In this document: piece after piece, positions 45,676 through 58,100 of the stretch
Layout of the letters: every line of letters begins with the position of its first letter
Numbering within the stretch: position 1 is the stretch's first letter
Source of the DNA: Roseivirga sp.
Lineage (GTDB): Bacteria; Bacteroidota; Bacteroidia; Cytophagales; Cyclobacteriaceae
Length of the DNA stretch: 58,518 bases
Direction: 5' to 3'
Assembly (NCBI GenBank): GCA_029262895.1
Contig: JAJCYM010000052.1
Coordinates: 1-58,518 of the forward strand
Made by a program: the position numbers and the translations under genes
Notes under the pieces: model-generated
The model's input: only the letters and a program-made list of their open reading frames with translations
The model's database searches: none
What the model was told of the DNA's origin: nothing

Positions 45676-48600
45676 ATGAAGACTCTCCGTGTATCCCTCT
45701 ACCTTATCTCAATCCTAACAGCCTCTTTTTCAACCATATCTGCTCAGGATAGTCCCAAAGACTGGGTTGACCAGGCATTGGAATATGCTAAGGCTGCCCA
45801 ATACGATAGTGCCACGTTTTGGTACGACAAGGCAATTTCAGCCTTTAAAGAAGCCAACAACCATAATGACTATATCGAAACACGGGTGGCACGTGCTGTG
45901 CAGGTTGAAGGAAGACAAAGCAACTTCAATAAAGAAGAAAAAATGGAGCTTGAAATTCTTGAGGAGTATAAAGCACTGGGTATTGATAATCCTTCAGTAC
46001 TGAACAAGCTCTATCGAAGTTTGGGTTTCATCTATTACAGAAGAGACAACGATAATCAGAAGGCCTTGCGGTATTATTGGAAAGCACTCGCAACTAACTC
46101 GCAGTTAGAAAAAGACCTTACAACTGTATATAACAATCTGAGTCAACTATACCTACAATCAAGAGTCCTTGATTCTGCCAATTACTATCTCGACTTAAAT
46201 ATTGATCTCATCAATCGTTCAGAAGAGCTAGGTGAAGAAACACTTTGGACATTATATCGACTTAAAGGGCTTTCCTATATCCTGGGAGGTGATGGCCCCA
46301 ATGCGAAAGTTTATATACACAAAGCCAGAAAAATTCTGGAAAAACAACCCGAGGATTATCCAAGTAAGTATCAATATCTCGGTGTGGTATATAGTAATTT
46401 ATTCAGTGTTTCTGATCGCATGGGTGAACCTGATTCAGCATCAGTTTTTATAAGAAAAGAAAAGCGATTCAAAGAGCTAAGCCCACTTACAAGCGATATG
46501 AGTTTGGGTTTGCTCTATAGCAATTATAGTGCTGATCTTTACCAATACGGACGATACGATAGTGCAGCATACTATGTCAAAAAGTCCATCGAATTAAAGG
46601 AAAGAGCTGTTGGGCCGGATAACAGCACATTGGCTTATAGCTATTTGCAATATGGTAGCGTTATGCAGGCTAAATCAGCATCCAATGATCAGGCGATTGT
46701 TTTCTTTCAGGAAGCCGCACGCATTTTTGAAAAAGTATTTGGTCCGGATCACTTTGAACTTGGTACCGCCTATTCCAATATTGCCGCAGTTTATGGTCGT
46801 AGAAAGGACTTTAAAAAGGCGCTGGAGTACTATTTGAAATCAAAGGAAATCCGAATCAAAACAACACCTACACATGAATTAACTGCCGAATTATTTGGTG
46901 ACATAGGTCAAATTTATTTGTACCTCAACGACCTGGAAAGCGCACTAAAATCCTATGACAAGGGTTTGGCAATCATGCGAGCCAATTTTCCCGAAAATCA
47001 CCGCACTACGGCTCATTTATTAAGTGAAAAGGCTTGGGTTCTATGGGAAGGGGCAGGTGAATTTGAAGAGGCATTGGACCATTTCGCAAAGGCTGAAAAG
47101 ATGATTATAGCTCTAGGCATTGAAAAGGGATTTGACCTCACCTCACTATATCTTCGCAAAGTTAGGCTAATGCTCAAAACAGATAGCATTGCAAAAGGAA
47201 TTGAAACATTAAAAAAGGCAATTCATGCCAATACGTATAGCAATTGGGAACCAGATGTACTCGCTTATCCGAAAAGATCAGACGTAATTGGCATCACACA
47301 CTTTCTTGAGACCATGATGGCACATGCCGATCTTCTCAAGCGCCAATATGAACTGTCAGGTAAAATTGAGGATCTCAAAGGGGCCATTGACCTTTATCGA
47401 CAAGCATCGGATTTTGTAGTTGATTTTGCAGTAGAGAAGGGCCCCGGAGCCGATCTACTGAGCATACAGGAAAACTATAAGTCCATCTTTGATAATGGCC
47501 TAAAACTCCAATTCGAATTATTTAGACAGACTGAATCAGAAGACTTAAAAGTTGAAATGTTTGAATATATAGAACGCTCAAGAGCCCTCACATTGAAGTT
47601 GGTTAATCGGGGTAAGGAAATCTCATTATTCCATGATATCTCACCAGAATTAATTGGCCTTCAAAACACTATTGATAGTGACTTGGTATACTATCAGGAA
47701 CAAATTAGAACCCTGGACACTACCAATGACAGTATCAGACTTATCGCTTACAACCAGAACATTTTCAAGCTTCAAAAAACACAGGATAGCCTGGCAGATG
47801 GGATCAGAGATTCTTATCCGGCCTATTATGAATTCCAACACGGTTTAGGAACTTCTGCGGTAACCGAAATTCAGCGTGAAATCATGGAAGACCAGGTACT
47901 TCTGGCCTATCATATTATTGATAGTACTGCCTTCGCTTTTGTGCTGGGCAAAAATAGTACTGAGGTCATTCAACTACCCGTTACCACTAATCTTGATTCG
48001 TTGATTACTGAATTCAATTTGGCGATAGTGGATCGAAATCATAAGCTTTATGCCGCAAAAGCTTACAAGCTCTATCAAACACTCTTCGAACCTCTTGAAG
48101 GGCTCTTCACTCAAAAAAACATCACCGTCATACCCGATGGTCCCATATGGAATCTCCATTTTGACCTGCTACTATCCAGCCTCCCCGCGAATCCCGAAAG
48201 CACTAAGGATTTTGAATACCTGATCAAACAATATGCTTTTAACTATGCTTACTCTACCTCTTTGCCTTTTAACGCCAAGGCTAAAAAATCCAATAAGAAC
48301 ACGTTGCTGGCATTCGCCTATGGAGACAATTTTGGCGAGACTCTGGATGCGGAGGTAATGCGGAACACTGAGTTAAACGACCTTCCCGGTAGTGCCAAAG
48401 AAATACAGCAGGCTGCCAATATGTTCAAAGGAAAAACATACTATGGCAAGGAGGCCAATGAAGGCAACTTCAAGAAAGAGGCGGGCAACTACCAGGTTCT
48501 CCACCTCGCCATTCATGGAGAAGTGGACAATCAAGAACCCAGCAAATCAAAGATGTTCTTTACCCCTACAGAAGCGGATACCATTGATGATGGATTTCTT

Positions 48601-49044
48601 TACCCCTATGAACTCTACGGCATGGACTTAAATGCATCTCTGGCTGTGTTGACTGCCTGCAATACCGGAGCTGGCAAAGTGACCAACGGAGAAGGCGTCA
48701 TGAGTTTGGGCAGGGCCTTTCGTTATGCGGGGGTCAAGAGTCTTGTGCTTAGCCAATGGGAGGTCTCTGACGGTGCCACGCCTGAAATCATGGAAGCCTT
48801 TTACTCCAACCTGAAGGATGGCATGCGCAAGGATGAGGCACTAAGGCAGGCCAAGCTTAACTTCTTAGAAAATGTTGATAATATTGGCGCGGTTCCCTAT
48901 CTCTGGGGTAGCTTGTTTGTGATGGGCGATCCTTCTGAAATTGACTTCACCGATAATCGATTGAGGAATATGGCTTATGTCATTGCAGGGCTGCTTATTC
49001 TTATTTTGGTTATGAGAAGGTTTAGAAGAGGACACCAATCTTAA
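45676..49044 (+). CDS. TPR-CHAT protease-like protein with C-terminal membrane helix
   Basis: About 1122 residues from the ATG at 45676 (MKTLRVSLYLISILTASFSTISAQ), which starts a signal peptide; an upstream in-frame start at 45604 would put 24 residues in front. Many TPR repeats follow (NLSQLYLQSRVLDSANYYL, YSNIAAVYGRRKDFKKALEYY, ELFGDIGQIYLYLNDLESALKSY). The C-terminal CHAT caspase-like domain has HLAIHGEVD (His 947) and LTACNTGAG (Cys 995), the catalytic pair, and then SLVLSQWEV. One helix (YVIAGLLILILVMRRF) at the very end probably anchors it. A periplasmic orientation follows from the signal peptide. CHAT proteins act in regulated proteolysis, sometimes in defence. The Rhs gene lies convergent on its right. 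Confidence 0.92.
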   Translation: MKTLRVSLYLISILTASFSTISAQDSPKDWVDQALEYAKAAQYDSATFWYDKAISAFKEANNHNDYIETRVARAVQVEGRQSNFNKEEKMELEILEEYKALGIDNPSVLNKLYRSLGFIYYRRDNDNQKALRYYWKALATNSQLEKDLTTVYNNLSQLYLQSRVLDSANYYLDLNIDLINRSEELGEETLWTLYRLKGLSYILGGDGPNAKVYIHKARKILEKQPEDYPSKYQYLGVVYSNLFSVSDRMGEPDSASVFIRKEKRFKELSPLTSDMSLGLLYSNYSADLYQYGRYDSAAYYVKKSIELKERAVGPDNSTLAYSYLQYGSVMQAKSASNDQAIVFFQEAARIFEKVFGPDHFELGTAYSNIAAVYGRRKDFKKALEYYLKSKEIRIKTTPTHELTAELFGDIGQIYLYLNDLESALKSYDKGLAIMRANFPENHRTTAHLLSEKAWVLWEGAGEFEEALDHFAKAEKMIIALGIEKGFDLTSLYLRKVRLMLKTDSIAKGIETLKKAIHANTYSNWEPDVLAYPKRSDVIGITHFLETMMAHADLLKRQYELSGKIEDLKGAIDLYRQASDFVVDFAVEKGPGADLLSIQENYKSIFDNGLKLQFELFRQTESEDLKVEMFEYIERSRALTLKLVNRGKEISLFHDISPELIGLQNTIDSDLVYYQEQIRTLDTTNDSIRLIAYNQNIFKLQKTQDSLADGIRDSYPAYYEFQHGLGTSAVTEIQREIMEDQVLLAYHIIDSTAFAFVLGKNSTEVIQLPVTTNLDSLITEFNLAIVDRNHKLYAAKAYKLYQTLFEPLEGLFTQKNITVIPDGPIWNLHFDLLLSSLPANPESTKDFEYLIKQYAFNYAYSTSLPFNAKAKKSNKNTLLAFAYGDNFGETLDAEVMRNTELNDLPGSAKEIQQAANMFKGKTYYGKEANEGNFKKEAGNYQVLHLAIHGEVDNQEPSKSKMFFTPTEADTIDDGFLYPYELYGMDLNASLAVLTACNTGAGKVTNGEGVMSLGRAFRYAGVKSLVLSQWEVSDGATPEIMEAFYSNLKDGMRKDEALRQAKLNFLENVDNIGAVPYLWGSLFVMGDPSEIDFTDNRLRNMAYVIAGLLILILVMRRFRRGHQS

Positions 49045-49047
49045 CAG

Positions 49048-49079
49048 AAAGCCCAGCTTCAAATTGAAGCTGGGCTTTT
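49048..49079. terminator. Strong hairpin terminator after the CHAT gene
   Basis: AAAGCCCAGCTTCAA and GAAGCTGGGCTTTT form a 14-base-pair stem followed by T-rich sequence on both strands. The Rhs gene is convergent, so the hairpin can act both ways. Confidence 0.85.
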
Positions 49080-49097
49080 ATATTCTTTTATTCTCAA

Positions 49098-49173
49098 GCA
49101 CGAACTGCAAGTTCGCGCCAGCAGGGGCTCTTATGCTTTCGTTTGTTGGCACGAGCTACAAGATCCCGCTAGC
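49098..49173. repeat. Two copies of a 25-base intergenic repeat
   Basis: Two 25-base segments, both starting GCACGA and ending AGC, lie at 49098-49122 and 49149-49173. They match at 20 of 25 positions. It may be a REP-like or decayed element. Confidence 0.4.
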
Positions 49174-49185
49174 CGGAAGTACTTA

Positions 49186-52100
49186 CTAATTCTTTTTGTG
49201 AAGGACGTTATAATTCTTTACGGGAAGAGGTTTTGGTTTGTGAGCAGCTCCAGCAATATTCTCAACTTCTATAGCCCTACCTTGATTATTCTTACCACCT
49301 TGAATGTGTCCGACTCCATGCCAAAAATTCTCAAAGGGAGTGAATGTTCTCTTGACCCCTATTATACCGTTGGGATATGTTTCCCTAGTCTTCTTTTCAG
49401 CGCCTTCAATAAGTGGAGAAACTTCCTTCCCCTCTTTAGTATAATATGTTTCATATACAACATCTCTAACCGTAGCTTCTGTGTTGTTGGGATTTACGAT
49501 TATGTGACCTTCACCATTTTTGGTACTACTATAGAAGAATGTCGCATCTCCCTTTTCTCCAGAATTTCCAGTATTTACTGTAACTTCTTTGCCGTCCTTT
49601 GTTTCAATAGTAGCAGTTTCCGCAAATAGTACATTCGTCACTTTCTTAGACTTCATAAGCTTATTCAGCTCACCAAAAGCCTTCTTTTCTACTTTGGAAA
49701 ACTCCTTTTTGTTTCCAGTAAAAGTGAGTACATCATCTTTAAAACTAAACCCCTTTGCCTTATCACCAAAAGTACTCGTTAGTATCCCCATTAATTGCTT
49801 TTGATTGTCTTCTCCTGAAACAACAACTTCCATTCCATTGGGATCAATGAGTATGATTGGGTTATTCATTACATATGTATATGGTGAAAAAGAGAAATAC
49901 TTCTCCGCCAGCGGATCAACATTAAACCATCTTCCTAGAGTGACATCATAATTACGCCAACCGTAATCATACCAATCTAATCCAAACTCCTCATTAAGCT
50001 CTTTCCCATTATACTTAAACTGATTAGGTCTACTGAGTGGAGCAGTACTAGAGAGTGCATTGATATTCATCCCAAAGGGATAATAATGATCTTCCTGCAA
50101 GATTTTACTCTTCGTATGGGTGATCCTTAAATCATCAAAAAACACGTCAAAATTGGTATTGCTCTCGTTAGAGACATACACATAAATATAGCCCCCTTCA
50201 GCAATTGTTTTGCTTAGTCCGAGTGAATCATGAGGACTGCCGACACTAGCCACTTGATCGTAACCAGCATCCAGATAGTTGAAGTCCTTGTCAAAGAGAA
50301 TATAATTTAAATAGGCCCTCGGGCTACTTGAACTCCCATCACCTCCAACGAATATGGCGGCACTGTTCGTGTTAATTGCGCTTTGAATAATGCTACCCTC
50401 CGCACCCGTTGGTGCTGCTCCATTCACCATAGATACGAGAGTGGCTAGCACATTGGTGTTAGCAATGGCACCATTGTCAGTATAGGTGCCAGTATGGTAG
50501 GCAAAGGCTTCCATGGCTACCGTATCTCCAGGCATCACTTGCATTAACTTACCTGGGCCTATTTGTCTATTGGTATCGGTACCTCTTAGCCTCGCAGATT
50601 CATTATTGTTAATCAATGGTTCTGCACTATGATTAGCAGCATTAATACTACTATCTCGCGTATTTGACAGGTTGAGGAACAGTGCTTCTTCAAATGCACC
50701 ATAGTCCAATGTACCTTCAACATCCGTCTCCATTGTGGCCAAATAGACTACCTTTTCATTTTCAGTCGTAAAAGTCACCCTGGTGTTCCCCAAATGATCT
50801 TTGAGGTAATAGTCATACACCATATCACCACTATCCTTGCGTCTCACCCTACCTTCTGCAGTTGCTATTTGTTGTAGTACATCGTCTTCATAAATAAAGC
50901 CCCCACTATAGTCGGTGACTTTTATGGCTCCATTATCATTGGTGCTTTTAGCCAGCTTGATACCAGCTGCATCGTAGGTATAAGTAATGCTTCTGCTCCC
51001 TGTGAAGGTGACTATTTTCGGCAAGTTCAAATGGTTATAGGTAATGGAGGTGATGTCTTTATTGGCATCATTGATCATGTTACCATTGTCATCATAGCCA
51101 TAGTCATTGCCGGTAGTATTACCGTCTTTGAAACCGTCTGAGGTATCTCCAGTATCCGTCACGGATTGGAGCTGATTTCCCACATAGCTATAGCTCAAAT
51201 CATCCATGGCCAAGCTAGTGTTGGTTGCATACCTTTTCAGGCTTTCAATATTTCCGTTCAGGTCATAAGCCAGGGTATTCAGATCGAAGGTGCTTTTATC
51301 TACCCATGCACTTTCTTTCTCCTTATAGTCGGCACCTGTTAAGCGGTTCATACCATCATAGTTGTAAAGATAGGCACTCTCAAATGTACCTCCACTGGAA
51401 ATATTACTCCATTTTGCTCCACTAATATTGCCATTGTATAGGCCAGTATTCCCAAGGTTACCCTCATAGTCATAGAAAAGATTCATACCAAAATAATCAC
51501 CTTCACCATCGTTCAATTTGGATTTATTGATATTCGTGAGCCAGCCTCTAATGTTGTATTTATAATCGACTGATTGCTCGAAGTTGACCCCATTATCAGT
51601 GGAGTGAAGTTTCTTATCAATCAGTTCTCCCAAAGTATTGTACTCATTCTTCACCATGATAATTTCTGGGTCACTGTCAACCTGATGGGTTGCTTCCAAT
51701 AACCTACTAGCGTGATCATAGGTGAATGTTTCGGCAATAAGGATATCGTCTGCCGTGGTCCCGTCCACATCATGTGTCGTTTTGGTTTCCAACACACGAC
51801 CTACGAAGTCGTACTTGCTGGTACTTCTATCTACACCGCCTAAGTGATTCTCTCCCTTAGACTGTATTGCACGATAACGGTTATCATAGTAAACCACACT
51901 CTTTAGCCAAGTATTGGTACCATCCAGCACTTTGGTTTTGCTACCAACTACCTGACCTTTAACATTGGTATTGTTAGCACCATTGCCTAACAGTGAATCA
52001 TAGCTAAATGTAAATTCTGATGGTAGATTACTATAGTCATCATAATAGGTCACTGTTAGCATATCGTCTTCATCAGCACTTGTTGGATATGCGTTGCTTG

Positions 52101-55100
52101 TATAACCGTGTATGGTTCCTCCTGGTGACTCGTAAGAAGCTGAAACAGCCAAACGATTATTTACAAGCGTTTGTAAATTGACTTGATCAGTCACATAAGG
52201 TAGACCCGAGGTACCGGTCATTATCGGGCGTCCATGCACATCATATTTGGTGAAGGTAAATTCAATATTGCCTTGTCTTTGGTTTTCATCTTGAGTTACA
52301 ATTAATCGATCCAAGCCATCATAAACCATATAAACCCAACCTGCTCCAGGTACTCGTTTCTCGCTCATTCTATTTCGATAATCGTACTTGTACTGGAAAG
52401 CCCAGGTATCCAGAAATTGAGAACCCATGCCATAAGGAACAATCTCAGCTCCAGGGTCCAGCGTCACTCCAGGATCCAAGGTTACAGAAACACCCCCTAC
52501 GTACATATAAGAACCTCCTGTATAGTTGGCACTTGTCACTACCAGGTCTTCAGTAACTAAAGTATAGCCAGCCGGAACATCAGTTAAATTACCCGCATTT
52601 ATGACCTTCACACTCTCCGGAGGAAGGACTATTCTTAAACTTCCTTTGTCATCATAGACATAGTATGTATCCGCCCAAGGGTCTTGTGTATCGCCCGTTT
52701 CAATTCGCTTTAATAAAGTACGTCCCAGTTTATCAGCAAATGCAATAGCCTGATTGCCTTCTTCATCTTCGGTTACATTTTTAACTAATTCTCCTGCGGC
52801 ATAGAAACCATCACTGGAGCTTGGGATGGGTGTGTCGCCTCCCATTTCAAAGTTCAGTACTTCATTGGCGGCATTTACATCGTAGCTCGCACGCACCACT
52901 TTATCTGTAACTGAACCATCAACTGGTTGCCATGCTGCACCCGGGGCACCTTGTTTCAATACCTTGTTGAGTGGTGAGTTTTCCAAAATGCTCTTGGCAA
53001 AAGGAGCCGTATCGTGAGCAACATTCCCCGCATTTTGGTAAAACTGATACTGCGGACTATTAACATAGTTAGCATCGGTGGTACCTAGCGGATTGTGCTG
53101 ATAGATACCGCTATTTCCTGTCACGGCATAGGGAAGGTAATTGATCACTTGCCTACCGAATACATCATAAGTAATGGGCTGCACAATATGGCTCCTGTCT
53201 GGAGAGGCCTCTATGGCCACATTTTGGATGGCACGGCCCAATCCATCGACATACTGAATGCTGACATTTTTTTCACCTATCTCGAGGGTATCAATCCCTG
53301 ATTCTGCTGTAATACCTTGCACCAAAATGCTGGTACTCATTACATAATTATGATCTCCCGGATCAAGTTCAGCTGTACTAAAGACAGTAACAGGCTCACT
53401 TTCTCCACTCGCAGTAATGCCAAGTTTTGTAACCGTCAGTGTATAGGTTCCAGCCGTGGTGGCTGTATAGGTACTATTGGTGCCCACTGTCACGCCACCC
53501 CTTTTCCAGAGATAGCTTTCATAAGACAATAATGTGGTAAGTAAAACCTGATCGCCCGTATTGCCCAGATAAGGACTACCTACAAAGTCTATTTTTGGAT
53601 CTGGTGCGGTGCCAGCTTCTATGACATTCGAGGTACCGGATAAGCCTCCTTCTCCTTGTGCTCTTAGCCTGTAATAATAATTCTTACCAGATTCGAGGCC
53701 TGTTATTTCATATGTGGTTCCTGTTCCCGGTATGATCCTGCCTTCGTAATCATTTACGAAACCGGTAAAATTGACATCCTCGGACAAATCCAGCTCATAA
53801 CTTACGGCACCCTCAACAGTATTCCACTGCGCTATAAATGAACTGGAAGTTGCGCCACCCTCGTCAATGGCCATCGGAGTATCGATGGTCGTTACGGCCA
53901 GAATGCTTGAAGAATTCTGAGAGGTCTGCTCAATCCCTACGGTCCGAACCCTATAATAGTAGTCGTTACCCCGAGTTAGGCCTGAAATGACCTTGTTCGT
54001 ACCGGTCACTAACAAGTTGTCATAGCCTGATAGCAATATTGAAAAGTCGTCATAATCGGATACATCCAATCGATATTCCAATGTGTAGGGTACAACACTC
54101 CAATTGGCTTGAAATGAGTAACTCGCTAGGTTTGTAGCGCTGCTCATTGCAGGAGGTAACATGATTGTAGTTGCCGTTACAGCATTTGAGCTCGGTGAGG
54201 TGGCGGCATCTCCTACCGCCCTTAGGCGGTAGTAATACGCTCTCCCTGTTGTAATTCCGGAAACCACTTCAGATGTTGTAGATACTACCCGATCGTCATA
54301 TCCAGAAAGCATGCTTGTAAAGCCATTGTCGGTGGCAACATCAAGACGATAAGAGGAAGCGCCAGCTACCGAGGACCAATTGGCCTGGAAGCTGTTATCC
54401 GTACGATTGGTTTCTTCAAGAGCCGTTGGCACGGCCATAGTTGTATTGGCTGTTATTACATTGGAGTCAACCGAAGAAACTCCCGACCCTTCAGCTCGCA
54501 ATCTGTAGTAATAAGCTTTTCCGGGTGATAGTCCGGCTAAGGCATGACTGGTAAACACTCCAGGCACCTGAAAGTCATTGTAACCAGTAACGAATGTTGT
54601 AAACTGATCATCTTCCGAAATGTCCAGATAGTAAAAAGTCGCACCTGATACAGCCTGCCAGTTGGCCGTGAAAGAACCAGATGAATGATTGGTTGCCGCT
54701 GTAGCCACTGGAATGGCTATGGTCGTACCAAGTGTAATCACTCCTGATTCCAGAGAATTGAAATCATACCCTTTGGCCATTACCCTATAATAGTAGGTTG
54801 TCCCTTCATTCAGGCCGGTAACACTCCTTGAGGTAGCTGATACACTCAAGTCTTGATACCCTGTGAGAAAGCTTGAAAAATTACTGGCTGTGGAAACATC
54901 AAGCAGATATTCGCTTATACCAGCAACCGCGTTCCAATTGGCCGTAAAAGAAGTGTGAGTCACACTACCCGCAACTGTTGCCAGTGGTATGTCAATGGTG
55001 GTACTGGTTGTAATGACACCGGAATTGGCAGAGGCAATATCTGGCCCCTGAGCCCTGACTCTATAATAGTAATTCTTACCGGCTTCCAGATTGCTCAGTG

Positions 55101-58100
55101 TATGGTTGGTTGTAGTTCCCCCCGAAATACTTTTGGCATTATAACCGCTCAGCAAAGCCGTAAAATTAATATTCTCGGAAACATCCAACAAGTACGAAGC
55201 TGCTCCGGAGACAGTAGACCAATTGGCCCTGAATGATGTAGCAGCATTGTTGCTTCCCAGAGAAGCAACTGGCATATTAATGGTAGTGCTAGCGATAATG
55301 GTTGCTGAATTTACCGAGGGAACATCCGCGCCTTGTGAACGCAAACGATAATGATAATTCTTGCCTGGCACTAGACCCGTTACCGTATGATTTGTTCCGG
55401 AAACTGTAAGATTCTCAAAGCCTGAAACAAAACTCGAAAAGGTGCTGGAGGTTGATACATCCAAACGATAACTGGATACACCAACTGCTGCACTCCAATT
55501 GGCCCGAAATGAAGTTGTGGTCTGATTGCTTTCCTGGCTCGCTACTGGAGCCGATATGGTTGTGTTGGCTTCGATAACATTTGAATTGGGTGAGGTAATA
55601 TTGGCACCTTCGGCACGCACCCGATAGTGGTAATTTTTACCTGGTGACAAGCCGACCACAATTTCATTCGTCAACCCTCCTGGTATTTCGAAGTCTTCAT
55701 AATCACCTACAAAGCTTGAAAAAGAAGCATTTTCTGATACGTCCAATCGATAGCTTAATGCGCCTGAAACAGCTCCCCAGTTGGCCGTGAAGAATGCATC
55801 CGCATTATTGGTCTCCTGGATAGCCACCGGAGCCGATACAATTGTATTCGCAGTGATAAACCCTGAATGTCCTGAATCAGTATCAGGTCCATCTGATTTC
55901 AAACGATAGTAATAATTCTTACCTACAGATAAGCCCGTCACCGTATGGTTAGTGCCAGTAACAGACTTACCATTGTAACCAGTTAGGTGGGAAGAAAAAC
56001 CGCTGTTTTCTGAGACATAAAGCAGGAAATTGCTCACTCCAGTAACAGAAGACCAGTTGGCCTGGAATGAGTTTGTGGTCTGATTACTCTCCTCGCTTGT
56101 CACTGGTGCTGATATAGTCGTACTAGCGGTGATCTGACCTGAATGTCCCGAATCCGCATCCGGACCATCTGATTTTAAGCGGTAATAATAATTGTTACCA
56201 GCAATCAAACCGGTAACCACCTGGCTGATGCCTGTAACTGACTTACCATTGTAACCTGATACATGCGAAGAAAAACTGCTATTGTCAGATACATAGAGCA
56301 GGAAGTTAGATACTCCGGCAACCGAAGACCAATTGGCCTGAAAGGAAGTTGCAGTGATGCTACTTTCCTGACCTGGGATCGGAGCGGCAATTGTTGTATT
56401 GGCCGTAATGGCTGTTGAATATTCGGAATCAATATCCGGGCCATCTGACTTCAACCGATAATAGTAATTCTTACCTGTGACAAGGCCGGTAATCGTATGG
56501 TTAGTGCCTGTTACGGATTTGCCATTGTAGCCTGATAAATGAGTGGAAAAATTACTGTTCTCAGATACATAAAGAAAGAAAGTGCTAACACCCGAAACCG
56601 CTGACCAATTCGCGCGGAAGGAAGAGGCTGTAATGTTGCTCTCCTCGCTTACAGCCGGAGCCGATATGGTGGTGTTAGCCGTGATTGGATTTGAACTGAG
56701 AGAAGTAATACCGGGTCCTTCGGCACGTACTCTATAGTAATAATTCTTACCTGGCGTCAGGCCTAGTATCGTTTCATTTGTGATACCGCCTGGTATTTCG
56801 AAATCATCATAATCACCCACAAAGCCTGAAAAAGAACTGTTATCAGAGACATCCAATCGATAGCTCAAAACACCTGATACGGCATTCCAATTGGCCTGGA
56901 AGAAGCCGTTTGCGTTATTTGTCTCCTCCGTGGCTACGGGAATGGATATAGTCGTATTGGCCGTGATTGTCCCTGAATAACCGGAATCAACATTCGGACC
57001 ATCTGACTTCAATCGGTAATAATAGATTTTACCTCCTAAAAGACCGGTAACTGTATGATTCGTACCAGTCACAGACTTGCCGTTATAACCTGTTACATGG
57101 GAAGAAAAACTACTGTTCTCAGAGACATAAAGCAAGAAATTACTCACTCCACTTACAGCCGACCAGTTGGCCTGGAAAGATGAGCCTGCATTGTTAGTCT
57201 CTTGGCTTACTGTAGGGGCCGATATAGTTGTGTTGGCGAGGATCGCGCTGGAATATCCAGAATCGTCATTCGGACCATCTGACTTTAGGCGATAGTAATA
57301 GTTCTTTCCAACAGAAAGGCCAGTAACCACATGGTTAGTACCGGTAACAGACTTGCCGTTGTAACCTGAAACGTGGGAAGAAAAACTGCTGTTCTCAGAG
57401 ACATACAACAGGAAGTTACTCACCCCTGAAACAGCTGACCAATTCGCTCGAAATGAAGTGGTGCCATTATTACTCTCCTGACTTACGGCCGGAGCTGTGA
57501 TAGTCGTATTGGCAGTAATTGATCCTGAATATCCTGAATCTGCAATGGGACCATCTGACTTTAAACGATAGTAGTAATTTTTGCCAGATAAAAGACCCGT
57601 AACGGTGTGATTAGTACCGGTAACAGACTTACCGTTGTAACCCGAAACATGAGACGAAAAGCTGCTATTCTCAGATACATAGAGCAAAAAGTTACTCACC
57701 CCTGAAACCGCTGACCAATTGGCTCGAAATGAAGTGGTGGCATTATTACTCTCCTGACTTACGGAAGGTGGTGATATGGTCGTATTCGCGGTAATCGATC
57801 CTGAATGTCCTGAATCCACGATAGGGCCATCTGACTTTAAACGATAGTAGTAATTCTTTCCGGAGAAAAGACCCGTAACTGTATGATTGGTTCCAGTTAC
57901 TGATTTGCCGTTGTAACCCGAAACATGAGACGAAAAACTGCTGCTCTCAGAGACATAGAGCAAGAAGTTACTCACCCCTGAAACCGCTGACCAATTCGCT
58001 CGAAACGAAGTGGTGGCATGGTTACTCTCTTGACTTACAGCCGGAGCCGTGATGGTCGTATTGGCAGTAATTGATCCTGAATGTCCTGAATCCGCGTTAG

